Shown one piece after another: positions 39,500 to 52,936 of a DNA stretch of 64,000 nucleotides (the first letter of the stretch is position 1; every line of letters starts with the position of its first letter). Source of the DNA: Eopsaltria australis (Eukaryota; Chordata; Aves; Passeriformes; Petroicidae); NCBI GenBank assembly GCA_034509425.1, contig JAVTVJ010000033.1:7313001-7377000 (forward strand), in the 5' to 3' direction. The notes under the pieces are model-generated. The model worked only from the letters and a program-made list of their open reading frames with translations. It was not told where the DNA came from and did not search any database. The position numbers were made by a program, and so were the translations under genes.

Positions 39500-39561
39500 C
39501 TGTGAACAAAGCAGCATAACCAGTTCAACCACTGAAGTACTCGACTTCATACAAACAAGAC
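39500..39561 (-). CDS. NBEA: Neurobeachin internal exon C, 62 nt
   Basis: A short exon between acceptor TTTATTGCAG and donor CAG plus GTAAGA, a near-consensus donor. Its first two bases (GT) complete the Gly codon begun in exon B; the next 20 codons read LVCMKSSTSVVELVMLLCSQ and end exactly at a codon boundary. The hydrophobic VVELVMLL core suggests a buried helix of the alpha-solenoid-like region, not a membrane segment, since neurobeachin has no known transmembrane helix. It is flanked by the two longest introns of the window (19.0 kb upstream, 12.4 kb downstream). The length is not a multiple of three, so skipping it alone would shift the frame. Confidence 0.93.
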
Positions 39562-39789
39562 CTGCAATAAACAGTCAAAAATTAGTTTAAAAGACTGGTG
39601 ATATTTTGGTATTATAGCTCCATGGTTACAGAAATCCATAAAACATATAAAATGTATATTTTTTATAACTTAAACAGACTAAAACAAGTTACAAGCACAA
39701 TTAACTGAGAATTTCAGATTCAAGAATATTTAAATGTTCATAAGAATCACCTGGAATAATCTACACCAGTTCAGAACAGAATGTTTTCT

Positions 39790-40085
39790 AATTATTTTTG
39801 GCATTTAGCTTAATTATTTAAATAAACAAATAAATAAATATTGGTATAATCCAAAGCAATTTAGTGTATGATAAACATAAGTTAACAGCTTTTGAATATT
39901 AATAATGTAAATTATTAAGAATAAAGTGATCCGTTAATAACAGGTAAAGAATAAAGCTTCTGCTTAGAAATTATTTTGATTTTCATCTGGTAATTGATTA
40001 TCCTGTAATTGAAAGCTTAATTATTCATGAAAGAGGCATTCATGTGAAATCCTATTTTTATTAAAATTAAACTCCATAATTTGTA
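39790..40085. promoter_or_regulatory. Candidate intronic regulatory block (homeodomain-type cores)
   Basis: About 300 bp, 230 bp upstream of exon C in transcription order, with many TAAT/ATTA cores in complex rather than simple-repeat context, for example TCTGGTAATTGATTATCCTG and GAAAGCTTAATTATTCATGA. This texture is common in deeply conserved developmental enhancers, but conservation cannot be seen from one sequence. The alternative is plain AT-rich intron. Confidence 0.3.
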
Positions 40086-41407
40086 GGGCATATTTCTTAA
40101 AATTATGTAGTCTAACTGTTACTCATTTTTTTGTGCTTAATTTAAATAATAAATATGTAATAGCACCATCACTATTGCAAATACTTTTTTGCAGCTTTGG
40201 AAATGTTAATTTACTCTCTGAGAGAAGGATGTCATGTCTAAGTATTTTAAAGATACATTGTAAGATACACTTGCAGGAAATTTCACTTCTACTGTTAACT
40301 TCATATGTGCTAGCTTCTGTTATCTAAAACCATATAGACATTGATATGATGCTTTAGGGCATGGAAACACTTTGGTTGAGTTATAAAAATGATAAATTCA
40401 TAAATAAGCTTACAACTAAGGACTAAATAGGAGGCTGGAAAGCAAACTGATGTGCTTTAAGAAGGTTTCTACAAGCAGTGATTAGAGACAAAAACACTCC
40501 TACACAATAGCATGTATATTTATTTCGGGTAGTGGATAAATACCCTTTTGTGCCCATTTTGCTAACAACCCCATCCTTATTGTACAGTAACACAGAACAA
40601 GCTGTAAGAAGGGACTAGGCTTCCATTCTATCAGATATAGGGGCAGACAGTTAATGAAATAAGAGGCAGATGTGCAAAGCTCATTTAGGGAGACAATTGC
40701 TGTAATTGATCAGCTATTCTCATGCTCAAGTGCTAGAGGATCAGAAAGATTAATGAGATACTTATCACCTGCAGGCTACCTCCACTGTTTGAAAGCTGAC
40801 AAAGAAAATCCAAACAGAAGACTGAACTCCACAGTTAAGCCAGTGCAGGTAGCACAGACACATCAAATGTTTCATCATAGAATGTTGTCTGTTTTATTAT
40901 GAATTCACCTTTTTTCTGTAAAACTAAAAAAAAAAACAACAACCTACCCTTTCTGTCACACACTCACTTATCATTTTTCAAAATCAGACCTCAGGTGCAC
41001 TAAAACATGACTAAGGCAAAATAATGCCCTTGGAAACCTACCCCCATGCCACAATCTTCTAAATTTGTACATGTTTTTACTTCTGATTTTACATCAAAAG
41101 AACAAATGTATCCAGTATACCACCATACACAGTTATGAAAAAGAAACCAACTAAATTACATAAAAGTGATTATGTATCAGCAGTGATGTCTTTGTATCTT
41201 CACCAGGTTCTCGAAAAGAAAATTTGATGTAAAATACATACTTTGAAGTGGAACATATAACAAATATTTTCTGGCTTAATTAATTAAATGAGAAATTCTT
41301 AACTTTAAAAGACAGTTGGAGATTCTTATGCTACCTGTGCAGCTTCAAACAATGCAAAAAAGGTTTGGAGTGTGGACCAATACAAACACGCCTAAAATGG
41401 CACATGA

Positions 41408-41440
41408 TATCTGGATGATATCATGACTATCATCCAGATA
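41408..41440. repeat. Perfect 13-bp hairpin, 7-nt loop
   Basis: The arm TATCTGGATGATA (41408-41420), loop TCATGAC and the exact reverse complement TATCATCCAGATA (41428-41440). Further partly matching GATGAT copies lie just downstream. No known element is recognised. Confidence 0.92.
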
Positions 41441-44427
41441 ACAATGATGATCTCGTCCTAATAACACCAAGCCGTAGACATGACAAAAGAGGACTCTGTT
41501 TGAAGGAAGTCATGATTACTTAGACCACAATAGTTACAGTAAGAATATTTATATACTCTATCTAACTTTTTAATAGCTTGATAATTATATGAGTCTAAGT
41601 AAAGTGGTCATCTGACCTAAAACAATTCCTCTGGACATTACTTGAAAATTTTTGTATATCACATCTAATCTACTGCAAGCTTGGATGTAGCATTCCAGCA
41701 TTGGAAAGGAGAATCAAACTGATTTTGGTGAAATTCAGAAAAAGAAAGAGAAGGATACAGAACTGACATCTGGTTAGCACATCAGCAGGCCCATTAGCTA
41801 TAACCAGCTCTTTAATTGCATGCTGATGAAACAACCCATTGGTAACAGCCATTAACACCTCTCATAACCACCAGTATTAAAAGAGGCTGGTTTCCATATC
41901 CAAAAGAAACAAATAATTATCTTAGAGACTGTAGCACTTTTCTCATACGAAAATACAGAAAGAGAGATAGGAAAGCCTCATTAAAGAAGGTCATGGTGTC
42001 AATGATGTCTGTCTCAGTCTGCTGCAGAAATTAAGTTTGCAGCACTCTACTTATAAATAAACAGAATTGGGAGTGGCCCAGACAGAAAATGGGGAATCCT
42101 ATGCACCTTGATGGGCAGCAAGAAGGAAATAGAAATACTTTCTGTTTACTTTAGGTACTCATATCATACATTCCTTAAAAGAAAACAGAATACAGAAATG
42201 TGAAACATTCATAGCACGGCCACCATTTTAATCTATAAATTTCTTACTTATCAACCCCCTAACCTTACTTCAGGGACTCCTTTCACTCAAACCAGGAGGG
42301 AAAGTGTGTGCCCTCCATTATATGCTCCATTTCCTCCATCCTAGCTGCCAAGGGCTCTATTGTACTTCTTCCCATGTTCACTTCTTCCTTTGAGCAGTTC
42401 AGATTTGAAATAAATAACGATTTTTTTACTGTTATGCAAAACACAATTAATCTTTAAAATCCACTGTCAGAGTTGTTATGCAGTCAATAGTAGAGAATGA
42501 TAAAAACAGATCAGACCCATTGGAGGACAAATCCATTTCTGCCTATTAGGAAAAACTGTCAGAATGAAATCTCTGGTTGCATTATGAAGATCCCACAACA
42601 CCAAAAGCTGCAGGAGCAAGTTTCAGAAGAGCCACAATCCCTGTGCTATTAACTTTTCCTTCATAGACCAGAAAAAAAGATAATTTTATTACTCCTTTGG
42701 TTTCTAAATTTGTGCCCTCCTCTCTTCTGGGAGTCCAAATTGTGTGAATTGATTGTTTTCTTTTGACATAGCACAGGAACAAAAAAAATTTCCCTCAGTG
42801 CACAGTCTATATCCTGACAAAAATTAAAAGTTGTCCTCTCATTTTCCAGACAGTACAGAAGACATAAACTGGTTGAGGTATCTTCATAAAATTAAAAATA
42901 GAATTTGTAGCACGAATCAGAACAAATACCAATTTTTCATTGATTTTTTGAAGTTCCAAATGTGTTAACAACTGTATTTTCTCTTCCTCTTTACCGTTTT
43001 CCAGGATTCAACTAAGATCTTTAGTCTGTGCAAAATTTCATTAGTTTTACCATAATGAGGAAAAAAAAGATAATAAGCTTTGAAAAATAATGGCTTCTCT
43101 GATGGAAGAGAGCACACAAACCTATTTTCAGTTCTCTTCCCCCTCCTTAACTCTAATGAGAAAAAGTATTTGCCACTCAAACTAAAACTGTTGCCTGCAT
43201 TCTTCAGCTGCAGATAAGTTCTTCCTATACCATCTGTATCAAATGCCATTAAGGAAGCTAATGTAATTACTAAAATACAAGTGGATATTTCCTGCATACA
43301 GCAAGGTTAAAAAGGTCACTGCTGAACTGAATGGAGTACGTGCTTTTTACATTTGCTGTTCTTAGTACTTTTCTTCATGGTCTATTCTCAGTCCATTAAA
43401 TATAGCCATCAAAACTCAGCAATTTGATGGCAACAATGACCACATATATGGATGCAAAAACTGGGAGCATCAAGTGCATGACCTTGGCTAATCTGGAATA
43501 AATGATGTATGCCTGGCAATTATCTTGAAATGCTCTGGTTTACTTGACTTCTTTTTCAGTGTTCTTCTGTTAGCCCAAAGATATGCTAATTATTTCTTTT
43601 CACTATGACTTACTACTGTCTAAAAAAAGATTAATTTCAACTATACTGTTTTAGTCATGCCTGTGGCATTAATGAAGTCATGGGTTCAAAACCTCCAAGT
43701 CACCATGCTGAACTAGTCAGTGTGAATTTCCATTTTGAAGAAATATAATGTAGGCTGATAAAATCAATTTAAAAAAAAATCCTTATGAAATAAGATCATG
43801 GTTTTGAACTTCTTTTTATTATTATTAATACAATGTGTGTATGAGTCTAACTGAATACCACCACAATTTCATCTGGTATTTATCAAGGTTTGCCTGCATT
43901 TTCTTTCAATGATTTTACTTTGTGTCAACTTAAACCCTTATTGGAACTGGAATCAATTGTAATACTAGCAAAAACAAAACTCAAATGTTTTTATAGCTCA
44001 TGTTCAACTTAGAAAAAAGATGCAATTAACAAAACTTAAGTCTGCAGAAATCTTTCACTCAATTATAGCTTCTGCTTATCTGAAAACTCTCAGGTATTGC
44101 TAGGTAAAATGCTTGACAAAGTTTAACCTATTTAACCCAGTTCAAAGAGAAAAATTGGTCTTTATTGCTCCTCTACAGCATGTCATCAAAAATATAGGAG
44201 CCTTGTATAGTACAGGATGCTTATGAAAAGATACCCACATGCTATTAAACCCATTATTTTAGTAACCTGTGAAAGATGTACCTAGAAATGAGCAAAAGGA
44301 CCAAAAACTAGACAGAAAAGAAAATCAGAAAACACTATAATTCTGGAACTTTTATTTTTTTAAGGTAAGGCATTTTCTATTTCCTAGTTATATAGTCTTC
44401 CATGTACTTTAAAAAAACCTGTATTGC

Positions 44428-44459
44428 TTCAAATTGTTTCAAATTGTTTCAAATTGTTT
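44428..44459. repeat. Three-unit 10-bp tandem repeat
   Basis: Three perfect copies of TTCAAATTGT in a row, followed by TT. A short local duplication with no known role. Confidence 0.93.
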
Positions 44460-47400
44460 ATAATGATTATGGGTAATTCATACTGTGATATCTCTTCCCA
44501 GAATCCTCAGTGATTTCTGTGCCATGAGACAGAGTAGGAATTTTCCACCGGTAATTACCACTCACAAATTGGGTTTTCATTTTTTATAGACTATTTCCTT
44601 ATACTTTGTTCAGCATTTGTTAGGAATGGCACAACGTTTTTCACTGGGCACAGAAACTAAAGCATGTTTTGGCTGTGAAACTACTAAGAAAAAAGTGATG
44701 GTGATATTTCGGTTGGAAATGTGAGTTTCCTTAAAATTTATTTGGTCTTTCTAGCTCTTTCTTCTGCCAGCAAAATTTGGACAATGATTTCTTGAAATAT
44801 ATTTCTAAATCCAACTTATAATCAAAGAAATAAATTTAGGACTTCTTTTCTGACCAAAAAAACTTATTTGGATAATTTAAATCTACATTATTCCCTCTCT
44901 TCCATAGGCTGTCACTCAGAGAAAATTAGATTAAAATTAAAGTTTTTCATCAATTATCAAGCTGCTGGGGAGTTCCCTACAGATCTGAAAGGAGAGAGTA
45001 TGGAGAGAAAATAGAAGATTGGTGAAAAATTTGAAAGTAAATCCTAAGTATGCAAAACTTGAACTGAAACACCAGATGCTCTTATTCCAAACAAAGCAAT
45101 TATTGGGGGTGGGGGGGTATGATATGTTTTAAACAGAATGCAAAGTTTTTCATGATTACACTCAAAATTGGTTTTAGAACCATACATATGTCACATATTT
45201 TGTAGGCATTTAAATTACACTAATGGTCTTAATTTACGAAAAGCAAAGGCTGGGAAATATTCAGGATTTGCAGAAAGTCTGCAGATGGAAATCACAGCCA
45301 TGTTGCAAAATAATTATAACTTTGCTTTTACTAGACGAAAGTAAACACTATTCCAAAGAACGTAACTCACTAAAATAACAAAGTCAGGGTTATGGATTTA
45401 ACAATCCCTTCAGCAGCCTTGACTGACATTACCACCAACTCTAGGGACTATGAAGGATGGCTGTATTAGTACTCCAAACCATTCTTTGTATCGGCAAATC
45501 TCCTTTACAGAACAGATGAGTGACACTGAAAAACACAGTGAATGTGAATTTGACTCAGTGTTTTTCAGTTGATCAAAACAGTTACAATTCTTAAAGGATT
45601 TTTTGGTGAAAGACACTGCACAATGCAAACAATATTCTTTTTCTCTGGTACCTGAAAATCTAAGAAAGGTATCAACCAGGTTATAAAATAGAATACCATT
45701 AAAATTTTATCATAAATCTTTAGAACTGACATCTTAAGATACACACCTCAAATAAACAGTGATAGGTCAACAAAACCCCTCAGATTTTAATCTGTTCAAA
45801 CCCAACTCAAATAGCTCAGCCCTTTTAGTCAGATTTGTAAAATAAAACAGACCTTAATATTGGAATAATATTTAAAAGAGTAGGAATGGTATGTAATAGT
45901 TTCTTAGATTATTTTATTAAAGTGAGAAAACCTAAACTTCTTCACCACTGCAGTTACTAAAAAGGAATCTAAATGTGGACTGGAAAACATCCAGATGGAA
46001 TCACAGAATGGCAAAAACCCTTGAGAGAGTACCCACAGAGAGGGGATTTATTACAACGCATACATGATTTAGATTTTAAAATTACAGACTTTCGTACAGT
46101 AATCCCATGAGCTGTAATGATATTGACAAAACTGATGTTCGTGCCACACCAGTCTGAAGAGTCCAGCCTTGTGCTAACCTGTGGATTTTCTGACAATTTT
46201 TCTTTAATGGGATGCACAAATTCTCACTCATCAAATGAGAAGGAGGCCATTTCTCATCTATAAAATAAAATGCACTATCACTGTTCAGTTTAATATACCG
46301 CAGAAGATTTTCAAAACTGATTCAGTTTTTTATTTAATGCCTGTAGTAATTTTTTATTTGGCCAGTGCTCCATTGGATTTACTCGATATATGTCTTTTTC
46401 TTTCACTGTCATTCTCTTAAAACAGTATTTCTTTGGACAGAACTCTTTCCAAATATTGTGGCATAGTGAAATAATTTGCTTATCCGAGTTCTGTTACGGA
46501 ACAGATCTAAAATTTACATCAATCTATCATGTATGGATTGAGAAATTGTTCTAATCAGCATTAGCAACACAAAAACAATAACACAAATCCATTCTTTTTA
46601 TATAAAAGAATTCAATAGAAATATTAATTACAAGAAAACAATTCCCTGTTAAATTTAAGTGAAGCAGATTTTTTTAATGGTATGACACATATTTACTAGA
46701 AGTTAATTTGTAAATTGAAAGTATTTCCTCATTTTCTAAAGTCCTCTTCTAGACTGTGGGTAAAAACATCCACGTAAATGATCACACTGCACTGCAGTTG
46801 GCCAAACTAAAATATCTCTAATCTTGAAAATGTCTGTAAAATGGAATCATTGCTTTTCTGTTAAAATGTACTTCATTTTCAGGTGGAATTGAGTAAGTTA
46901 TAAACATTTTATTTCAGCAGAAGCCTGGAAAACACCTACAATTATAGGTTGTAGAAAATCTGAAACCCTTATTTATCTGGAAAAAATCTCAATGAAAAGC
47001 ATTCCAGTTTTTTCCTCCAAAACCAAACAGTCCACTGTGAACATTCAAATATTAGCCTGAACGTCTTCTGATTTCTCTCTTTATACTAGGATATTATTCA
47101 AATAAGTGCCTCAGAATTGTCAATGGATTTCTGCCACAGCTGCTGCCAGGGATATTTTTTATCCATGGAAGAAGTAAAAAAAAAAAGTTAACAGATAAAG
47201 ACAATTAAAATTTAATTTAAAATGTAATACTTTAAAAAATATTTCAACTTTTGTCATGTGGTATTTTCCTGTCATTCCTTTCCTGAAAAAGTTGCCATTT
47301 TTGTGATTAAATTTGTAGAAAAATTACCAAATGAAAACGAGTGATACCAAAGAAGTTGCCACATACTTAAAACATGGAAAAAAACAACTGTTCTTAGATT

Positions 47401-49842
47401 TTATGTCCTACTGAACCCTCACAATTTTCTTATTTAAATGAAGAAACATCTACCTCTCTCTTTTTTGCCTCAGTCCTTCACCCCCTCTCAAACCTGAGTT
47501 AGAGGAAATACAGTTTGGAAGTGTTACCTCAGTAGTGAATTACTTTGAAAGAACAATACAAGCAGAAGTAAAGACATTAATTTCACTCACTAACACAAGT
47601 AAATGTCTATACCTTCACTACAACAATGGTGTTTACTGCTTATCTCAATATCTTTCTAAAGTCCTCAAAAGGAACATCCTGGAAAAGATACATCATAGGT
47701 ATGACCCCAAATAACAGCCTCTCGTATATCAGGATCTCCATAAAAAGGTATTACTCAATTTATATTTTCATTAGGTGTGAAGTTGTATTTTTATTCCTGA
47801 AGTTCATCAACTTTTTCTTAGCTTCAGTCTATAACTTATTCCTATTTGATGCCCTATTTTATGAGCTTATTTCTTTTTGTTTTTCTCCTCTTACGGTAAA
47901 CACAGGAATTGCTTTTTGTTTTCTTCTTTCTATTATTTCCTTCTAGTTCTTTGTTACATTCTTTCCTATTATTAGGGAGAGAATTATCATCATGGCATGC
48001 CAGAACTGAAATACGTGTCTGGTGAATGACAAAAAAGGATTATGAGAAAAGGTTAAGCTGCACAGGAATCAAACCACTTACTCTTACTGATCCTCCTTAC
48101 TTCCTTATATTTCTTCTCTTTAGCAGCATTGGGGCCACACTGAGTGAACCAGCACAGCTACAAATAGGGAGTACAACAAAACCTCTGAGCTCATGCGGCT
48201 TCCTACATTTCTAAGACCAAGATGACCCTTATTTTAAGTAGGTGTGATCTCCTGAGTAGCAGAACTAATTTTTGTATAAATATAAATGTTTTCTGAGAAT
48301 TTCATAACAAGGAAAGGAAAATAAAAATCTCCAGGCTGAACTTTGCTGACCTTAGTTGGCAGCCATCAGATCTCACTTCTATGCTGAAGCCCTACTGACA
48401 AATGGTAATCATTCTGAAACAGTGTCTCTCAAAACACAAAAACCTACCGCAGTCATAGATCTCTTCAAATAACTTGTATTTCTTGTGTTTCAGTTTTCTT
48501 TATTTACTTGACAGTAACATTGTTATGACCTCTCCCTAGACCTGCTTTGACATCACTTTGCCATCTTAATTTGACATATCACAACTGTCTCAGTTGTCTG
48601 ACAAGTTCTTCCAGCATGAGGTTTTCTCATCGTAAGAAAATCTCCACAGACAAGAAGTATAAAAAGTCTGAATCATAAAATTCCACATACCATCAGACAA
48701 AAATATGGTATAAGAGAATAGATGTTTAGCAGATCTGAGGATCCTTTTTTGAAGGAGGTAAAATTTAACATAAAGTTGCCCTGAACACAGTAAATATATA
48801 GTACCTTAGTTCTTGCAAAAATAATCCCAGGTATGTAGGGAGTCTGTTAATACCTAGGTAAATCAAGGTAGAGGGTTCATTAATGCTTTTAATGTTAATA
48901 ATTAACATTTTTTTTCTCTCAAGAAAGGCTCTATAAACAGGTATATTTTTAAAATTCAAGTGTAATAGTTTCTCAAGTTAATTGAGTCCATAGTTTTTGT
49001 GCAATATTCTTTTTTTAAGCCTTGAAGGCATGGAAATGAGCAAATCCACATCCAACAGGATGAACTGAAAAGTGCCTTTAAATCATCAGGACCAGTAAGG
49101 AAATTTTGTAAATTTCGTCACTAATTAAAATGTTTCACTCTGGGTCATAAGAACAGATTATAAGTAGACAGAAAGTTAAGGAATATATAACGAAAAACTG
49201 TGACCAGCCCTAAAGAGATTAATTTTGTAAAGAACCTGGTCACAGAACTCACACAACATGGAAAAGGATTACTTTACTGTGTCTCATGCAAAATACATCT
49301 TTCAGGGCAATATCTGATACAGAGATGTTATTTGCACCCTATAGATTATCAGAGTTAGGTAGTTCTCTGGAAAACACTGCCGGTGTAATAAAGTAGATTG
49401 ATTCCATTTTTAAGCCTTTAGAGGACAAGGGCTGTGGCAAATACCAGCCTAACTGTTTCAAGTCCAAAATCAGGCAGAGTCTCCTGCTGAGTTCTGAATG
49501 ATGAATTAAGTGGAATAAGAACCAGAGAACCTCTGCCTGTGGAGAGCTTCAGTCACAGCATGAACATCCTGTAGATACTGAATACCTTTTTGGCATACCA
49601 CCTCGTTTTTCTTTGACCTGGACAGTAGAGGAGAAAATAATAAGGGGGGAAAAGGTGGCTGCTCTAAAAAAAAAATATTGTACAACTTAGTCCAGTGTTA
49701 CCATTCAGCACTGCTGTATACCTGATATGATGAGTCCACCTACAGGCTGTGTTACAGCAGTGCCTGCACATGTTAAGAACTTTCTCCAGAATCTTTTAAA
49801 AATTATTGCCTTGAAATAACTTTAAATAGCTCTCTTGGTACA

Positions 49843-49860
49843 TTTTTTTTTTTTTTTTTT
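49843..49860. repeat. Homopolymer T run (18)
   Basis: An uninterrupted run of 18 T on the plus strand, with no recognised retrocopy beside it. Confidence 0.9.
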
Positions 49861-52800
49861 GGTAGTAAGTTAGTAGGAAAACTCACTAAAAAAATATTTT
49901 CCAGCAAAGCTGAAAGTTAAAGAAAGAAGAAAGACAGAAACTGGATTACAACAAAGATGGACTATCAAGGACGGTATCCAGGAGATGGACATCAGGGAGG
50001 GTATTTTTTTTAGAATATAAGGCAAGACCAGTCCTTTCTAGGCCTTTTGACTTGCAACTGTAATAAAGGTTACTAGCTTGAAAAAGAAATTTGTGAGAAA
50101 GTGGCTAATACTGCTGAAATAAATGGGACCCAGGGATCACAACCAACTAACTCATTTTCTTACTCTTTAAAGGCTCCAGTATTTTGTGCGTTTCCTTTTG
50201 TGCTTTAAAAGAACAGCAGTTGGTACTTTTTGGTTCCTAATAATAAAACTGTTATAATAGCACTTTCAACAGTAATATAGGAACTTCAAACATCTAGTGG
50301 ATTCTCTATTTTCAAGGATAACTTTCAGAGCTTCTTTCCAGCAAGCCTGATCATACACTGTTACCAGCTTTTGCTTTCCTGAAGGCATGTATTTATTGTT
50401 ATTTTAATTTTTTACATCTGCACTCTCCTAACTAAACTTTACAGTTAGTCTCACAGTTTCAGCCATTTTTTTCTCCATTGTCAAAGCAACAGAAGAACCC
50501 CAATTTCTGTCTAATGGGAACTCTTTACATTTTGGATTGTAATGACATCTTGATTATTAATCAATGTAATAATGATAATATAATCAACGACATAAAATCT
50601 GAGTGCCAACAACAATTTCTACCCTTAAGTTACACTGGGACCACACAAGTCAGAGACAGAGGAGAGGGCATGAGCAGTTAACCTCTGTTCCATAGTCTAA
50701 TACATCTTAGTAAGTGTCCAACTCATTAGACAGGGATAGAGTGGCTCATATGTGTAATTAATTATTGGCAGGTTTACTTTCAAAAAGGTGCCAGATGCTA
50801 TGCATTTCCTAGTTGCTATCTGGATCTCTGATCTATAATGTTTCCTGCCATGTTAAACATCTGTTCAGAACATACTTCTGCACACAGGAACTTCAGTAAA
50901 TCAAGAGTTAAATCAAAATCGAATGAATGTGTATCCTCTTTCTAGTGTTGGTAATGATATCCCTTTAAAGATGTCATAAAGGAATACTATGCGAAAGAAA
51001 AATGTTCTGTAACTTGCGTTGGGGTCATTATAGTTTGAAGATTTCAATGTGGATAAATAATAGAGACTTCTTTTGTGGTACCTGCTCTTCAGGTCTCTGA
51101 ATTGGCATCTGTCTTGTCACTTATAGCCTACTTCAAAAAAACTCTGGAAGTTGCAAACCTTTGAACCTTGACCCTCTGGAGCAGGTGTAAATAAGTAGGC
51201 AGATTTGAATACACATTTAGCCGTTCAGCATTTCTTTGTTCCTACCATACAGTCTTCTGGAAAACTGGTGTTGTTTTCTGTCTTCATGTGTGCCTGACTT
51301 ATTGATGTTTTTGGTAAAATCCATGATTAATCCCAAAGTGTGTGCAGAAACACAAGCACACTGTGGAGCCTTACAGTAAGATGCTAGGAGATAATCATAC
51401 CAACCATAAACAGAATTTCTTAAAACAAATTTCTGATATGCCTATAAATAGCCTGTCAGTTTGAAACTCATGAACTTTCTCTTTTTCCTGCTTATGAATA
51501 GATTACAACGTGTGCAGGCAGGTTTTCAATCAGCAGCAGTATTTGAAATTGTATCTATTGGAGGATTTCATGCCCTGTTTCAAAATGACCTATGGTTTTC
51601 TTCATGATAAAAACCTAATGTTGCAAATTACTTGCAGAAATTCTGAAAGTAAGAAAGGAAAACACAAACTTTAACTTACTGAAAAAAGCATTATCTGTAA
51701 ATCATTATTATTCCAACCTCATTATCTAAACAGGCCTTAATTTCAGACAGTAGTGTGATTTTTCTGGGATCTTTTTGCAAGTCTTTATAATGGAGATAAA
51801 AAGGAATCTATGAATAGGAATCCTACTACCACAAATTCAGGAAAACTGTCTTATAGAGGACTAGGTCAGGAAATTCACCGGATTTAACTGCACTATGCTT
51901 AACGTGCAGCATCATCTCTTCCTAGACAGAGAAGGTACACTTAAACACCTGGAAAGGAAAAAGTGGGACATGGCATGGCAGAGAAGAAGCACATTATGAA
52001 CTTAGCCTTCAAAATCTATTCAGAGTTCCTGACCCAGTAAAAAACCAAATAATCCATAAGATTCCCCATCCTTAGTGAACAGAGTTATCATATCCAGTAA
52101 GACATCTATTGCAAATGACACTGGCCTGACCTCTGTGTAGAGTTTTAAGATTCACCTTGATTTCTAACAGGGCTTCCCTGATGTCTAATAGGGCTGAGTT
52201 CCTGCTGCTCCCTCAGTCCTGCTCTATCAATTGCTTTCCTGCTCCTTATGCTGCAATACCCACAGTATTGACCAATACAGTATATTACACAGAAATGAAT
52301 CGGGGGCGATTATTTCGACTTATGATTCAATTTTCCATTCCTTTACTAAATGATGATGGCATACCTCAAATAATAGTGCAGAGCAAATATTGAAGGTCAG
52401 TAAGAAGCACATCCTAACCCAAGATAGGGCGTATTTTTTCTAAATTGATATTTTTATTTGGGAATACTGTGTAAAAATAGCATCTTTTAAGCAATCTCTG
52501 TTAAACTGGCTGAAACTGGCCAATACATTAAGAAGTTATCAAGGGACTAAAAGGCTGATCCTCCTCACCCAGTGCAATCACATAAGTTTCACGTTCTCAA
52601 AAAAAACCAGATTAAAGTACATATATAGCTATGCAGTCATATAATTGCAAGAGCTCTCTGAAATCTGAAACCAAGCTATAGCTGCATGCGGCTTACCTGA
52701 GGCTTCCCCAAAAAGACGAATTCATTATGCAGAGAAAATGTCTCATACTAAAATGAGCTTCAAGGTAATGATTGAAGAACTTCTTACATAAAAAATGAAA

Positions 52801-52907
52801 ATCAATTTATATATACACACACATAAAAAATTAGAAGAAAGTCTTATTTCATAAAGTGACATAAGCACTGACCATCTTTGATGCCTCAAGGGAAAATGAT
52901 ATATTCT

Positions 52908-52936
52908 TGACTGCATCTTCAGTTAAGATGCAGTCA
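52908..52936. repeat. Perfect 12-bp hairpin, 5-nt loop
   Basis: The arm TGACTGCATCTT (52908-52919), loop CAGTT and the exact reverse complement AAGATGCAGTCA (52925-52936). No known RNA or transposon is recognised. Confidence 0.92.

Noticed and set aside
43650..43720. tRNA or SINE suggested by the B-box-like GGTTCAAAACC
   Set aside because: No A box, no cloverleaf and no recognisable SINE body. An 11-base match is expected by chance in 64 kb of both strands at this degeneracy.
45970..46040. GGAATCACAGAATGGC resembling the start of a reversed CR1 tail
   Set aside because: Only about 16 bases fit and the following GGTTGGAAGGGACC-type consensus is absent; too short to support.
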